Shown: one piece after another, positions 32,608-41,012 of the stretch
How positions within the stretch are numbered: position 1 is the stretch's first letter
Layout of the letters: each line of letters starts with the position of its first letter
Origin: DATBLE01 sp046734335
GTDB taxonomy: Bacteria; Actinomycetota; Thermoleophilia; Gaiellales; Gaiellaceae
Direction of reading: 5' to 3'
NCBI GenBank assembly: GCA_046734335.1
Contig: JBKPRA010000065.1
Coordinates: forward strand, 1 to 64,000
DNA length: 64,000 bases
The notes under the pieces: model-generated
Databases searched by the model: none
Told to the model about the DNA's origin: nothing
The model's input: the letters and a program-made list of their open reading frames with translations, nothing else
Translations under genes and position numbers: made by a program

Positions 32608-33419
32608 GCCGGCGCGTTGCGATCCTCGGCTGCGGGAAGATCGGCGAGTCGCTGCTCGGCGGCCTGCTCAGCGCCAAGTGGCGCGAACCGAAGGAGGTCG
32701 TCGCCACGTCCCGCCGCGACGAGCGCGCGGGCGAGCTCCGCGGTCACTACGGAATCGAGGCGACGCTCGACAACGGCGAGGCCGTCAGCGGTGCCGGGCT
32801 GGTGGTGATCGCCGTCAAGCCGCAGGACATCGAGTCGCTCCTCGGCGAGATCGGGCCGCTCCTCTCACCGGAGCAAACAGTGCTTTCGGTCGCCGCCGCG
32901 ATCCGCACGGCGCGTATCGAAAGGCACGTTACCGCCGGCGTGCCGGTCGTCCGCGCAATGCCGAACGCGCCCTCGGTCGTCCACGAGGGGATCGCCGGGA
33001 TCTGCGCGGGCTCACACGCCGCGGAGGAGCACCTCGCCCTTGCCGAAGAGTGCCTCTCGCACCTGGGTGCGGTGGTGCGCGTAGCGGAGCCGTACATGGA
33101 TGCGGTCACGGCAGTCTCGGGCTCCGGCCCGGCGTACTTCGCACTGCTCGCAGAAGCGATGATCGAGGCAGGGCTCCTGCTCGGGCTCTCGCGTGAGGTG
33201 ACGACGCAGCTGGTCGTGCAGACGATGCTCGGCACCGCAAAGCTCCTCCGCGACGAGCGGGTCCACCCGGTCGAGCTGCGCGAGGCGGTGACGTCGCCGG
33301 GAGGAACGACCATCCGCGCAATCCGGGAGCTGGAGGCGGCCGGGGTGCGGGCGGCGTTCCTGAACGCGATCCAGGCCGCGATGGAGCGCTCGCAAGAGCT
33401 GGCCGAGGACGGCGGTTGA
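32604..33419 (+). CDS. proC: Pyrroline-5-carboxylate reductase
   Basis: The 271-residue enzyme has an N-terminal Rossmann motif VAILGCGKIGESLLGGLL, the family segment VRAMPNAPSVVHEGIAGIC, and the C-terminal signature VTSPGGTTIRAIRELEAAGVRAAF with SGSGPAYFALLAEAM before it. It reduces pyrroline-5-carboxylate to proline with NAD(P)H, the last step of proline synthesis. Length is normal. GTG start overlaps the preceding gene; the next gene, pgl, overlaps its stop in the same way. Confidence 0.95.
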   Translation: MSRRVAILGCGKIGESLLGGLLSAKWREPKEVVATSRRDERAGELRGHYGIEATLDNGEAVSGAGLVVIAVKPQDIESLLGEIGPLLSPEQTVLSVAAAIRTARIERHVTAGVPVVRAMPNAPSVVHEGIAGICAGSHAAEEHLALAEECLSHLGAVVRVAEPYMDAVTAVSGSGPAYFALLAEAMIEAGLLLGLSREVTTQLVVQTMLGTAKLLRDERVHPVELREAVTSPGGTTIRAIRELEAAGVRAAFLNAIQAAMERSQELAEDGG

Positions 33420-34090
33420 GCCCGGTCGACCTCCGCGTCGCCGAGAGCGCCGAGGAGGCAGCGGAGACCGCCGCCCAGCTGATCGCCGGGGCGGCAGGAG
33501 CGGGTGGGCACATCGGCGTGTCCGGCGGCTCCGGACCGCGACCTGCGTACGAGCGCGCCGGCATCCTGCGTCCGGATTGGAGCGGCGTCGAGCTCTGGTG
33601 GATCGACGAACGCTGTGTCCCGCCCGTCGACGGGCAGTCGAACTACCGCGTCGTCCGCGAATCTCTCCTCGACGGCCTCGCCCGCCCACCGGCCGAGGTG
33701 CACCGCATCCGCGGGGAGCTCGAGCCCGAGGCGGCGGCAGCCGAGTACGACGCCGCGCTACGGGGCGTCACTCTCGATTTCGCAGTCATGGGCGTCGGCC
33801 CCGACGGGCATACCGCCTCGCTTTTCCCGAACGCGCCCACCCTCGACGAGGCCGAACGGCGGGCGGTCCCCGCCGAGGCCGGGATGGAGCCGTTCGTCCC
33901 GCGGGTCACCATGACGCGGCCGGCTCTCGCAGAGGTCAGGACCATGGTCTTTCTCGTCACGGGCGGGGGAAAGGCGGAGGCGGCCCGGCGTGCCTTTGCG
34001 GAAGGGCCGTCGCCGGAAACACCGGCCAGCCTCGTGCGAGGCATCGAGACAATCGCGGTTCTGGACCGCGCCGCTGCCGCCGCGCTGTAG
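33416..34090 (+). CDS. pgl: 6-phosphogluconolactonase
   Basis: The 224-residue protein matches the NagB/RpiA-fold lactonase: IGVSGGSGPRPAYE, WIDERCVPPVDGQSNYRVVRESLL, and the signature FAVMGVGPDGHTASLFPNAP. It hydrolyses 6-phosphogluconolactone in the oxidative pentose phosphate pathway. The start is TTG 33416, overlapping the proC stop; no other in-frame start keeps the N-terminal strand. zwf and gnd are not in the window. Confidence 0.92.
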   Translation: MSPVDLRVAESAEEAAETAAQLIAGAAGAGGHIGVSGGSGPRPAYERAGILRPDWSGVELWWIDERCVPPVDGQSNYRVVRESLLDGLARPPAEVHRIRGELEPEAAAAEYDAALRGVTLDFAVMGVGPDGHTASLFPNAPTLDEAERRAVPAEAGMEPFVPRVTMTRPALAEVRTMVFLVTGGGKAEAARRAFAEGPSPETPASLVRGIETIAVLDRAAAAAL

Positions 34091-34101
34091 AACAAGCTCC
34101 G

Positions 34102-34251
34102 CTATTTCGGGTAGTAGCCCCACTTCGCCTTGACCGGCGAGGTGAGGTCGCGCAGCCGCTCCGCCTCTTCCGGATCGATCCGTCCGAGGCGCTCGGCCTG
34201 CTTGCGACGCTTGCGCTCGCGGCGCTCCTCCAGCCGGCTCCTCAAGCTCAC
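34102..34251 (-). CDS. Small basic coiled-coil protein, 49 aa
   Basis: GTG 34251 overlaps the stop of the upstream gene in a GTGA, a strong sign of coupled translation. The product is a highly charged helix (MSLRSRLEERRERKRRKQA, then a Glu/Arg/Leu segment RLGRIDPEEAERLRDL) ending with KAKWGYYPK. It looks like a nucleic-acid- or ribosome-binding small protein. It converges with pgl, 11 bp apart. No named family recognised. Confidence 0.7.
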   Translation of the reverse strand: MSLRSRLEERRERKRRKQAERLGRIDPEEAERLRDLTSPVKAKWGYYPK

Positions 34252-34892
34252 GGCAACAGATCAGACGTCAGATCGGCGGCCATGTTGCGTCGCGCGGCCA
34301 GCGCCTGGAGCACGAGGACGGTGTCGGCCACCGGGACGTCCTCGAGGTAGTCGCCGCGGGCCTCGAACGACTCGAGCACCGACTCGACCGCCACGACGTA
34401 GCCGACGACGTCCTCGGCCGCGATCATCGCGAGCGCGTCGCCGACGTCACGTGGGAAGTCATTGCGGATGCGGATCGCGTCGGCATGGATCCGCGCCCTC
34501 TCCCGGTCCTCGAGCACGGAGCAGGCGAGCGCCGCAGCGTAACGGCCGATCGGCGACTCCGAGTCCGCCGCCCCCTCGGCCAGTGCCCAGCGGGCCGCCT
34601 CCTCTGCGCCGGCCCCGTCGCCGGCGAGCACGAGCGCCTTGATCGCGCCGATCGGCCGGCCCCAGCTGCCGGGAGGCGCCTCCGCATAGCTCTCGCGCCA
34701 GCGCTGCGCGGCGAGCTCGAGCCACGGTCGCGCATCGGCTCTCTGCATCAGGAGGCAGAGGCCCGCTCCCCAGGCCGCGTTGCCCATCCGGGTGAGCTGG
34801 CGCTGACGTTCGTCGCCGCCGTCACCCAGCCGCTGTTCCCCGTCGCGATAGCGCCTCGTTTCGCGCTCGAGCAGCGCTCCCCAGTCGGCCAC
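34248..34892 (-). CDS. Helical hypothetical protein (TPR-like)
   Basis: About 214 residues from GTG 34892 (MADWGALLERETRRYRDGEQ). The protein is almost all helical, with Ala-rich repeats and conserved-looking GNAAWGAGLCLL, WRESYAEAPPGSWGRPIGAIKALVLAGD, and an acidic C-terminal half with VPVADTVLVLQALA. TPR-like packing is likely. The longer frame from 34946 adds an unlikely head. Coupled to the 49-residue basic protein, with which it may form a complex (inference). Confidence 0.68.
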   Translation of the reverse strand: MADWGALLERETRRYRDGEQRLGDGGDERQRQLTRMGNAAWGAGLCLLMQRADARPWLELAAQRWRESYAEAPPGSWGRPIGAIKALVLAGDGAGAEEAARWALAEGAADSESPIGRYAAALACSVLEDRERARIHADAIRIRNDFPRDVGDALAMIAAEDVVGYVVAVESVLESFEARGDYLEDVPVADTVLVLQALAARRNMAADLTSDLLP

Positions 34893-35023
34893 GTGGCAAG
34901 TATCGCGGTTCCCTCGTTCGAGGCTGGCCGCGGCCCCGCCCGACACGCTATGCTTCGCGGCGTGACGCCCGCCGGGGTCTCGGGCGCCTTCTGAGAACGT
35001 CGCAGCGCACTGCCGCTGCCCCT

Positions 35024-37510
35024 ATGCAGGAAACCACCGCTCAACTCTTGACTGCTCCTGAGGCAACGAGCTCGCTCGTTGCCTCGGCCGAACGCGCCGC
35101 GGCCTGGGCGGGCGAGCCGTTCCTCCATCCCGATGAGGATTCCGGCCAGGTGCTCGCGCCCGGAACCGCCCGGCGCCGTGCGCTGGACGATGCTCTGGCC
35201 GAGATCGACGCCGGGTCGAAGGAGCCGTCGTCCGATTGGAAGATCCGCTACGCGCTGATGCTCGGTCTCGAGCGGGTGCTCAGCGAGAAGCCGCCCCATC
35301 TGAAGTCGGGGACCGAGCTGCGCCGCCACCAGGTGGACGCGCTCGCCGGGATGCTGACCGAGCTGATCGCCGCCACGCAGCGCCAGCCGGAAGCGGTCGC
35401 CGACGAGGCGGAGGACGACTACGACGAGGACGAGTACGAGAACGGGGAGAACGGCGAAAACGGCGACAACACCGCGCTCGAGCCCGTCGAGGAGCTCGAG
35501 CCGGCCCAGGAGCTCTCGCCGCAGGAGGACCCGGGCGCGATCCGCCGTTACCGCTTCCGTCACCCGACCGCGTCGGGGAAGACGATCGCCGCCGCCGGCT
35601 TCGTCGAGGCCGCACGGACGATCGGCGTGCTGATCCTCACCCACCGGCGGCTGCTGGTCAGCCAGTTCAACCGCGAGCTGAAGGACGAAGGCTACGACGA
35701 GAGGATCACGCCGGAGATCACCGGCGACGGCGCGCCGCCGAAGCGCAACCCGATCACGATCCAGACCTACGCGTGGTTCGCCCGGCATGTGAAGGAGCTG
35801 AACCGCGAGGCGTACCAGCTGGTCATCTGCGACGAGGCTCACACCGCGCTCGGCGAGAAGACGAGCGCCGCCATCCGCAGCTTTCCGGAGCCGGTCTACA
35901 TCGGCATGACCGCGACCGAGCAGCTGATCGCGAAGCAGGTTTCCGACGTCTTCCCGGCCTCGGTCGACGACCTCCCGCTCGGCGACGCCGCCCGGCGCGG
36001 ACTGATCGCGCCGCTCCGCTGTCTGCGTGTCCCGCCGGCGGCCGCGATCAACTCGGTACCGATCGTCGGCGGCGACTTCGATCAGGTCGCCCTGGCCAAG
36101 GTGCTCGATCACGTCGCCCTCAACCAGGCTGCCGCCAGCCTCTACCGGGACCGGTTCGACTCGACGCCCGGGATCGTCTACGCGGCCGGTGTCGACCACG
36201 CCTACAACCTCGCACAGGAGTTCCGCGCCGCCGGCCTGAAGGCCGAGGCGGTCAGCGGCCGCACACCACCTGTCCGCCTGGCGGAGATCCTGGCCGGCTA
36301 CGAGCGCGGCGAGATCGACGTGCTCGTCAACGCGATGCTGCTCGCCGAGGGGTGGAACTCGCCGCGCGCGACCGTGGTCATGCACCTCGCACCGACGGCC
36401 AGCAAGCGCGTCTACCAGCAGCGGATCGGCCGGATCATGCGGCTGCACCCGCGCAAGGAGGCGGGCATCGTCGTCGACTTCGTCCAGAAAGGCGCGACGC
36501 ACTCCGACCGCGTGGTCACGCTCCACTCGCTGCTCGGAGCGGATTTCTACCGCGAGGGCGCCCGCGTGACGCCCGCGCCGCGCCGCCGCGTCCAAAGGCG
36601 CGCGCGTCGGCGCCTGTCACCCGCCGCATGGCTGGTCCCGGTCACGCCCGACGTCAACCGCCGGCTTGCCGTGATCCAGCGTGAGTGGCAACGCGTCGAT
36701 CCGCGCTACCTCGACGAGGAGGAGCAGCGCTTCTGGGCACGGATCGCCGGCCGGCAGGCCCGTTTCGACGACCGCGTCGGCCTGGTCGAGAAGCTGAGCG
36801 CCCGTGCGAGCAAGGCGGCGCTCGATCAGTTCCTGTTCACGTGCGCGGCGGAGAACCCCAACCGGCGGCTGCGCCTGATGGCACTCTCCGACCGGGTGTC
36901 GACGCCGGTCGACCGGATGAGCTTCGACGACCTCGTCACCCTGGTCACGCAGGCCCCGCCGTGGGAGAAGGACCGCGTGCAGGGCGTTCGCGTGCTGCTC
37001 CGAGCGATCGGCGAGGGCAAGCCGGACGCACCCGACCAGATCCTCGCCCGCTGGACCTGGCGCCTGGCGCGCGCAGTGCGCAAGGTGCTCGACCGCAAGG
37101 CGAGTGCCGAGTACCCGGAGGCCAAGAGGTTGCTCGGCGCCCTCGCGAACTCACGAGGCCAGCGGCACGAGGAGAACGCCGTCAAGCTGGCCGCGGCGGC
37201 CCAGGAGCTCCCGATCGGCACCGCCGCAGCCCTGCTCGCCTCCGCCGACGGATACACGCCCCGCGCGAATCACCACCTCGAGGCTGCCCGCGAGACCCTC
37301 GGCACGATCAGCGAGGTCTCGACCGCGCTCGCAGACGACCTCCCCGCGCCGAAAGCGCATCCGGGGCGGCGGCGGCGACGGCGGCGGAAGAAGAAGCCGG
37401 CCGCTGCGACTCAGGCCGTCCAGGGCGGCGCGGAGCAGAACGGCAGCGAACCGGCCGCCGCGCAGGTGAACGAATCTGTAACAACCGGGCAGGCTCCGGC
37501 GTCCGAATAA
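35024..37510 (+). CDS. Large superfamily 2 DEAH helicase with acidic insert and basic tail
   Basis: The 828-residue protein has the SF2 motifs in order: ELRRHQ near residue 98, Walker A HPTASGKT (180-187), DEAH in VICDEAHTALG, motif III GMTATEQ, motif V VLVNAMLLAEGWNSP and motif VI QQRIGRIMRLHP. Between RHQ and Walker A lies a ~48-residue acidic, Asn/Gly/Glu-rich insert (123-170). The C-terminal third is a helical domain not recognised by me, ending in a tract of about 10 consecutive Arg/Lys. It should unwind or remodel nucleic acid. No nuclease or methylase gene is adjacent, so a restriction role is not indicated. Confidence 0.85.
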   Translation: MQETTAQLLTAPEATSSLVASAERAAAWAGEPFLHPDEDSGQVLAPGTARRRALDDALAEIDAGSKEPSSDWKIRYALMLGLERVLSEKPPHLKSGTELRRHQVDALAGMLTELIAATQRQPEAVADEAEDDYDEDEYENGENGENGDNTALEPVEELEPAQELSPQEDPGAIRRYRFRHPTASGKTIAAAGFVEAARTIGVLILTHRRLLVSQFNRELKDEGYDERITPEITGDGAPPKRNPITIQTYAWFARHVKELNREAYQLVICDEAHTALGEKTSAAIRSFPEPVYIGMTATEQLIAKQVSDVFPASVDDLPLGDAARRGLIAPLRCLRVPPAAAINSVPIVGGDFDQVALAKVLDHVALNQAAASLYRDRFDSTPGIVYAAGVDHAYNLAQEFRAAGLKAEAVSGRTPPVRLAEILAGYERGEIDVLVNAMLLAEGWNSPRATVVMHLAPTASKRVYQQRIGRIMRLHPRKEAGIVVDFVQKGATHSDRVVTLHSLLGADFYREGARVTPAPRRRVQRRARRRLSPAAWLVPVTPDVNRRLAVIQREWQRVDPRYLDEEEQRFWARIAGRQARFDDRVGLVEKLSARASKAALDQFLFTCAAENPNRRLRLMALSDRVSTPVDRMSFDDLVTLVTQAPPWEKDRVQGVRVLLRAIGEGKPDAPDQILARWTWRLARAVRKVLDRKASAEYPEAKRLLGALANSRGQRHEENAVKLAAAAQELPIGTAAALLASADGYTPRANHHLEAARETLGTISEVSTALADDLPAPKAHPGRRRRRRRKKKPAAATQAVQGGAEQNGSEPAAAQVNESVTTGQAPASE

Positions 37511-37516
37511 CCAACG

Positions 37517-39136
37517 ATGGTCCTCGCGATCGTCTTCGCGTTCGTGGCGGGGCTGATCACGGCTGTTTCGCCGTGCGTTCTGCCCGTGCTGCCGATCGTC
37601 CTGGCGGGAGGCGTCGGAGAGAACAGGCGCCGGCCGTTCGCGATCATCGCCGGGCTCTCGCTCTCCTTCCTCGTCTCGATTCTCTTCGCGACCTGGATCC
37701 TCGACCGGCTCGGGCTGCCGAAGGATCTGTTGCGCAACATCTCGATCGCGCTCCTGTTCGTCATCGCGATCGTGCTGATCGTCCCCAGGGTCGGTGAGTG
37801 GATCGAGCGCCCGCTGACGCGGCTCTCTCGGCGCCCGGCCGGCGACCTCGGCGGCGGCTTCGTGCTGGGCTGCGCGCTCGGATTCGTCTTCGTCCCGTGC
37901 GCAGGCGTTGCGCTCGCCTACGTCACCGCCTCTGCCGCGTCCGGGGACTTCGGCCTGAAGGCGTTCCTCGTTGCGGCCGCCTACACGCTCGGCTTCTCGG
38001 TCGTCCTGCTCGCGATCGCGCTGGGCGGGCGAGCCGCCAGCCAGCGGTTGCGCTCCGGAATGCAGCGTTTCCGGATCGTCTTCGGCGCGATCATCGCCGC
38101 CCTGGCCGTCGGGCTCGTCTTCAACGTCGACGAGGACCTGGCGAAGGTGTCCTTCCCGACGTCGTCGCTGCTCACCGATCTCGGGAAGGACTCGTTCAAG
38201 CGCGGGCAGAACGTCGTCGAGGATCGCACGCCGGCCGCGTCGACCGACGAGGCGCTCCCGGACTACGGTCCGGCCCCGAACTTCGCCGCCATCGACGGAT
38301 GGCTGAACAGCTCGCCGCTGACCATGCAGGAGCTGCGCGGCAAGGTCGTCCTGGTCGATTTCTGGACGTACTCGTGCATCAATTGCCTGCGGACACTGCC
38401 GCACCTCGAGGCCTGGTATCGCATGTACCGGAAGGCCGGGCTCGTGATCGTCGGCGTCCACACGCCCGAGTTCGCGTTCGAGCACGTGCGCTCGAACGTG
38501 CGCGCCGCCGCCAACCGACTCGGCGTCCGCTACCCGGTGGCCCTGGACAACGAGTACGGCACCTGGAACGCGTACGGGAATCAGTACTGGCCGGCGGAGT
38601 ACCTGATCGACCGGAACGGCGACCTTCGCCACGCGCACTTCGGCGAGGGCGAGTACGGCGCCACCGAGGAGGCGATCCGCAGCCTGCTCGGCGAGAAGCC
38701 CGGCTCGCCGGCCTCGGACCGCCTGCGTGACCTGACCCCGGCCGGACCGCTGACGCCGGAGACGTATCTGGGCTACGGGCGAATCGACCGCTTCACCGGC
38801 TCGAAGCTCTACCCGAACAAGGAGGCGACGTACACGTTCCCACCCGCGCTGGGCAAGGACGACTTCGCCTACGGCGGACGGTGGACGGTGCGGGTCCAGC
38901 GGATCGTTGCCGGGAAGCGCGCACGCCTACGGCTCCGCTACTACGCGAGCAAGGTCTACCTCGTCCTCGGCGGCCACGGAACCGTGCAGGTGCTGGTGGA
39001 CGGCAAGCCTCACGGGGTCGTGCACGTCACCTCGGACCGCCTGTACACGCTGGTCGATGGGGACTCGATCGACGAGGCCACGCTCGAGCTCCGGTTCTCA
39101 CCCGGCGTTTCTGCATACGCCTTTACCTTCGGCTAG
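37517..39136 (+). CDS. DipZ-like fusion: CcdA electron carrier + TlpA thioredoxin + C-terminal domain
   Basis: The 539-residue protein joins a CcdA/DsbD-type membrane domain (1-205, six helices, redox Cys in AVSPCVLP and FVPCAG), an extracytoplasmic TlpA-like thioredoxin (about 250-395, active site YSCINCLRTLPHLE), and a beta-rich C-terminal domain (410-539) as in mycobacterial DipZ. It carries reductant across the membrane to extracytoplasmic thiols, for example in cytochrome c maturation. Its start is 6 bp after the helicase stop. Functionally it fits with the thioredoxin-like lipoprotein and ctaA nearby. Confidence 0.92.
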   Translation: MVLAIVFAFVAGLITAVSPCVLPVLPIVLAGGVGENRRRPFAIIAGLSLSFLVSILFATWILDRLGLPKDLLRNISIALLFVIAIVLIVPRVGEWIERPLTRLSRRPAGDLGGGFVLGCALGFVFVPCAGVALAYVTASAASGDFGLKAFLVAAAYTLGFSVVLLAIALGGRAASQRLRSGMQRFRIVFGAIIAALAVGLVFNVDEDLAKVSFPTSSLLTDLGKDSFKRGQNVVEDRTPAASTDEALPDYGPAPNFAAIDGWLNSSPLTMQELRGKVVLVDFWTYSCINCLRTLPHLEAWYRMYRKAGLVIVGVHTPEFAFEHVRSNVRAAANRLGVRYPVALDNEYGTWNAYGNQYWPAEYLIDRNGDLRHAHFGEGEYGATEEAIRSLLGEKPGSPASDRLRDLTPAGPLTPETYLGYGRIDRFTGSKLYPNKEATYTFPPALGKDDFAYGGRWTVRVQRIVAGKRARLRLRYYASKVYLVLGGHGTVQVLVDGKPHGVVHVTSDRLYTLVDGDSIDEATLELRFSPGVSAYAFTFG

Positions 39137-39168
39137 TCACGCCAGGTCGGTCGAGGCGGCGGAAAACG

Positions 39169-40050
39169 CTACTGCTCTGTTGCGGCCGGCCCGTCGCCCT
39201 GCTCGTCCCGCTCCCGCAGGAAGCGCGACAGCTCCGCGGCGAGCGACTCGCCCGACGGGATATCGGACTCGTCGATCTCATCGGCACGCCGCTCGAGCTC
39301 CTCGACGTAGGCGGCCGTCTCCTCGTCGCTCGCGATCGCCTCGCTGACCTGGCGGACATACGCCTCCGCCGCCTCGTCCAGCTCGGCGGTGTCGATCTCG
39401 GCGCCGAGCAGGTCGGCGAGCCGGCTGCACAGGGCGGCGGCCGCCTTCGGGCTCGGCGCGAGCGAGACGTAGTGCGGCACGGCGGCCCAGAGGCTCGCGG
39501 ACGGGATGTTCGCGCGCTTGCAAGCGTCATGGACGACGCCGACGATGCCGGTCGGACCCTCGTAACGCGATGCCTGGAGCCCGAGCTGCTCGATGAGGCT
39601 GGCGTCGGTGGCGCTGCCGGTGACGGGCGCGTCGCGGGTGTGGGGGACGTCGGCGAGCAACGCACCGAGCGTGACCATGAGCTCGACCCCGAGCTCCTTG
39701 GCGAAGTCGACGATCAGCCCGGAGAAGGTGCGCCAGCGGAGGTTCGGCTCGATGCCGAGCAGGAGCACGGCGTCGCGCTCCAACCCTTCGGGCCGAGCGT
39801 GGTAGAAGACGGTCTCGGGCCAGTCGATCCGGCGGGTGAAGCCCTCCTCGAGGCGTACCTGTGGGCGGGTCGACTGGAAGTCGAAGAAGCCTTCCGGGTC
39901 GATCTCGGCGAACCGCCGTGCGTCCCAGGCCTTCGCCAGGTAGCCCGCGGCCAGCGAAGCACCCTGGCCGCCGTCGTTCCAGCCTCTGAAAGCGGCGATC
40001 AGGACGGGCCGCTCGAGCGCGGGGCGACGCGCAACGTGGAGCTCGGCCAT
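39169..40050 (-). CDS. PAC2-family protein
   Basis: The 293-residue protein follows the PAC2 pattern: PVLIAAFRGWNDGGQGASLAAGYL, FDFQSTRPQVRLEEG, LLLGIEPNLRWRTFSGLIVDFAKELGVE, and ASLWAAVPHYVS. PAC2 proteins are related to eukaryotic proteasome-assembly chaperones and are common in proteasome-bearing actinobacteria. Their bacterial role is not settled. A long helical acidic C-terminus (about 215-293) follows. It is convergent with the DipZ gene and lies just downstream of ctaA. Confidence 0.87.
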   Translation of the reverse strand: MAELHVARRPALERPVLIAAFRGWNDGGQGASLAAGYLAKAWDARRFAEIDPEGFFDFQSTRPQVRLEEGFTRRIDWPETVFYHARPEGLERDAVLLLGIEPNLRWRTFSGLIVDFAKELGVELMVTLGALLADVPHTRDAPVTGSATDASLIEQLGLQASRYEGPTGIVGVVHDACKRANIPSASLWAAVPHYVSLAPSPKAAAALCSRLADLLGAEIDTAELDEAAEAYVRQVSEAIASDEETAAYVEELERRADEIDESDIPSGESLAAELSRFLRERDEQGDGPAATEQ

Positions 40051-40059
40051 CGAGCCAGT

Positions 40060-40992
40060 CTACGTCGAACCGGAACGCACGGCGGCAACCGGGCGCCACA
40101 TGAACGCCACGAATCCGACCGTCGCCGCCCATACGGTCGCCGCGACGGCGACGTGCACGAGCACGAGCCCCCACGGCAGATGCGTCCGGTACTGGATGTC
40201 GCCGAGCGCCATCTGCACGAGCACAAGTCCGGCGAGCCCGACCGCTCCGGCCGCGTACCGCCCTCCGATAGCCGAGCGGCGTGCGAGCAGGTAGCCGATC
40301 AGGAACATCAGGCTGCAGCCGAGGACGGCGACCGCGGCCCCGTGCAACAGGAGCGCGGGATGCAACCGCCAGAGCCGGTAGACGTCCTTGCCACCGGAGT
40401 GCGGCCCTGCAGCCGTCGCGATCGTCCCCGACACGAGCAGGGCGAAGCAGGCGATCGCGACCCCCACCCCGGCCAGCCGTGGCTCGCGGTCGAGCGGAGG
40501 CGCGTGCCCGCGGTCGAGCGCGACCGCCTCGAGTGCGACCACGACGGCCGCACCCAGGACGGCCACCGAGAGCAGAAGGTGCGGGATGACGAGCGCCGGA
40601 TGGAGATGTGCGTAGACGGTGATCGCGCCGAGCGGCGCCTGCGCGGCCGTGCCGACGAAGGTGGCCACCGACAGCCACCGCGCCCAGCGCGACAGCCCGC
40701 GCGTCCACCACGCGCCGACCGCGAGCGCGAGGGTCAGGATGATCGTCACGCTGGCGACCATCCGGTTCCCGAACTCGATGTACGAGTGGTAGCCCTTCTC
40801 CGGGAAGGGCTGGCCCGGCTGGCACCCCGGCCAGTGCTCGCAGCCGAGCCCCGAGCTCGTCAGCCGGACGACGGCGCCGGTCGACACGATCAGCCAGAGG
40901 GCAGCGACCGACAGGAACGCAAGCCGTCGGAAGGCGGTGGACGAGAGCTCGTGTGCGCGCAGCCGCGAGAGGCGCGTGGACTCGACGTGCAC
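40060..40992 (-). CDS. ctaA: Heme A synthase (CtaA/COX15)
   Basis: The 310-residue protein has eight predicted membrane helices in two halves with conserved His: GAVVRLTSSGLGCEHWPGCQPG, the first pair of His in loops around EFGNRM and LHPALVIPHLLLS, the second pair in RLHPALLLHGAAV and LPWGLVLVHVAVA. It oxidises heme O to heme A for aa3-type cytochrome c oxidase. GTG 40992 starts at the first plausible codon before TM1. Upstream frame is antisense noise. It shows that the organism respires oxygen. Confidence 0.92.
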   Translation of the reverse strand: MHVESTRLSRLRAHELSSTAFRRLAFLSVAALWLIVSTGAVVRLTSSGLGCEHWPGCQPGQPFPEKGYHSYIEFGNRMVASVTIILTLALAVGAWWTRGLSRWARWLSVATFVGTAAQAPLGAITVYAHLHPALVIPHLLLSVAVLGAAVVVALEAVALDRGHAPPLDREPRLAGVGVAIACFALLVSGTIATAAGPHSGGKDVYRLWRLHPALLLHGAAVAVLGCSLMFLIGYLLARRSAIGGRYAAGAVGLAGLVLVQMALGDIQYRTHLPWGLVLVHVAVAATVWAATVGFVAFMWRPVAAVRSGST

Positions 40993-41012
40993 GGTTTCGA
41001 GTCTAGTCCCCG

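Noticed and set aside
34748..36595. 615-codon minus-strand open frame opposite the helicase
   Set aside because: The helicase motifs on the plus strand are complete and in order; this frame is low-complexity Asp/Arg/Leu shadow.
35024..37510. Helicase as part of a restriction or phage-defence island
   Set aside because: No nuclease, methylase, specificity subunit, integrase or other defence gene is adjacent; neighbours are housekeeping genes.
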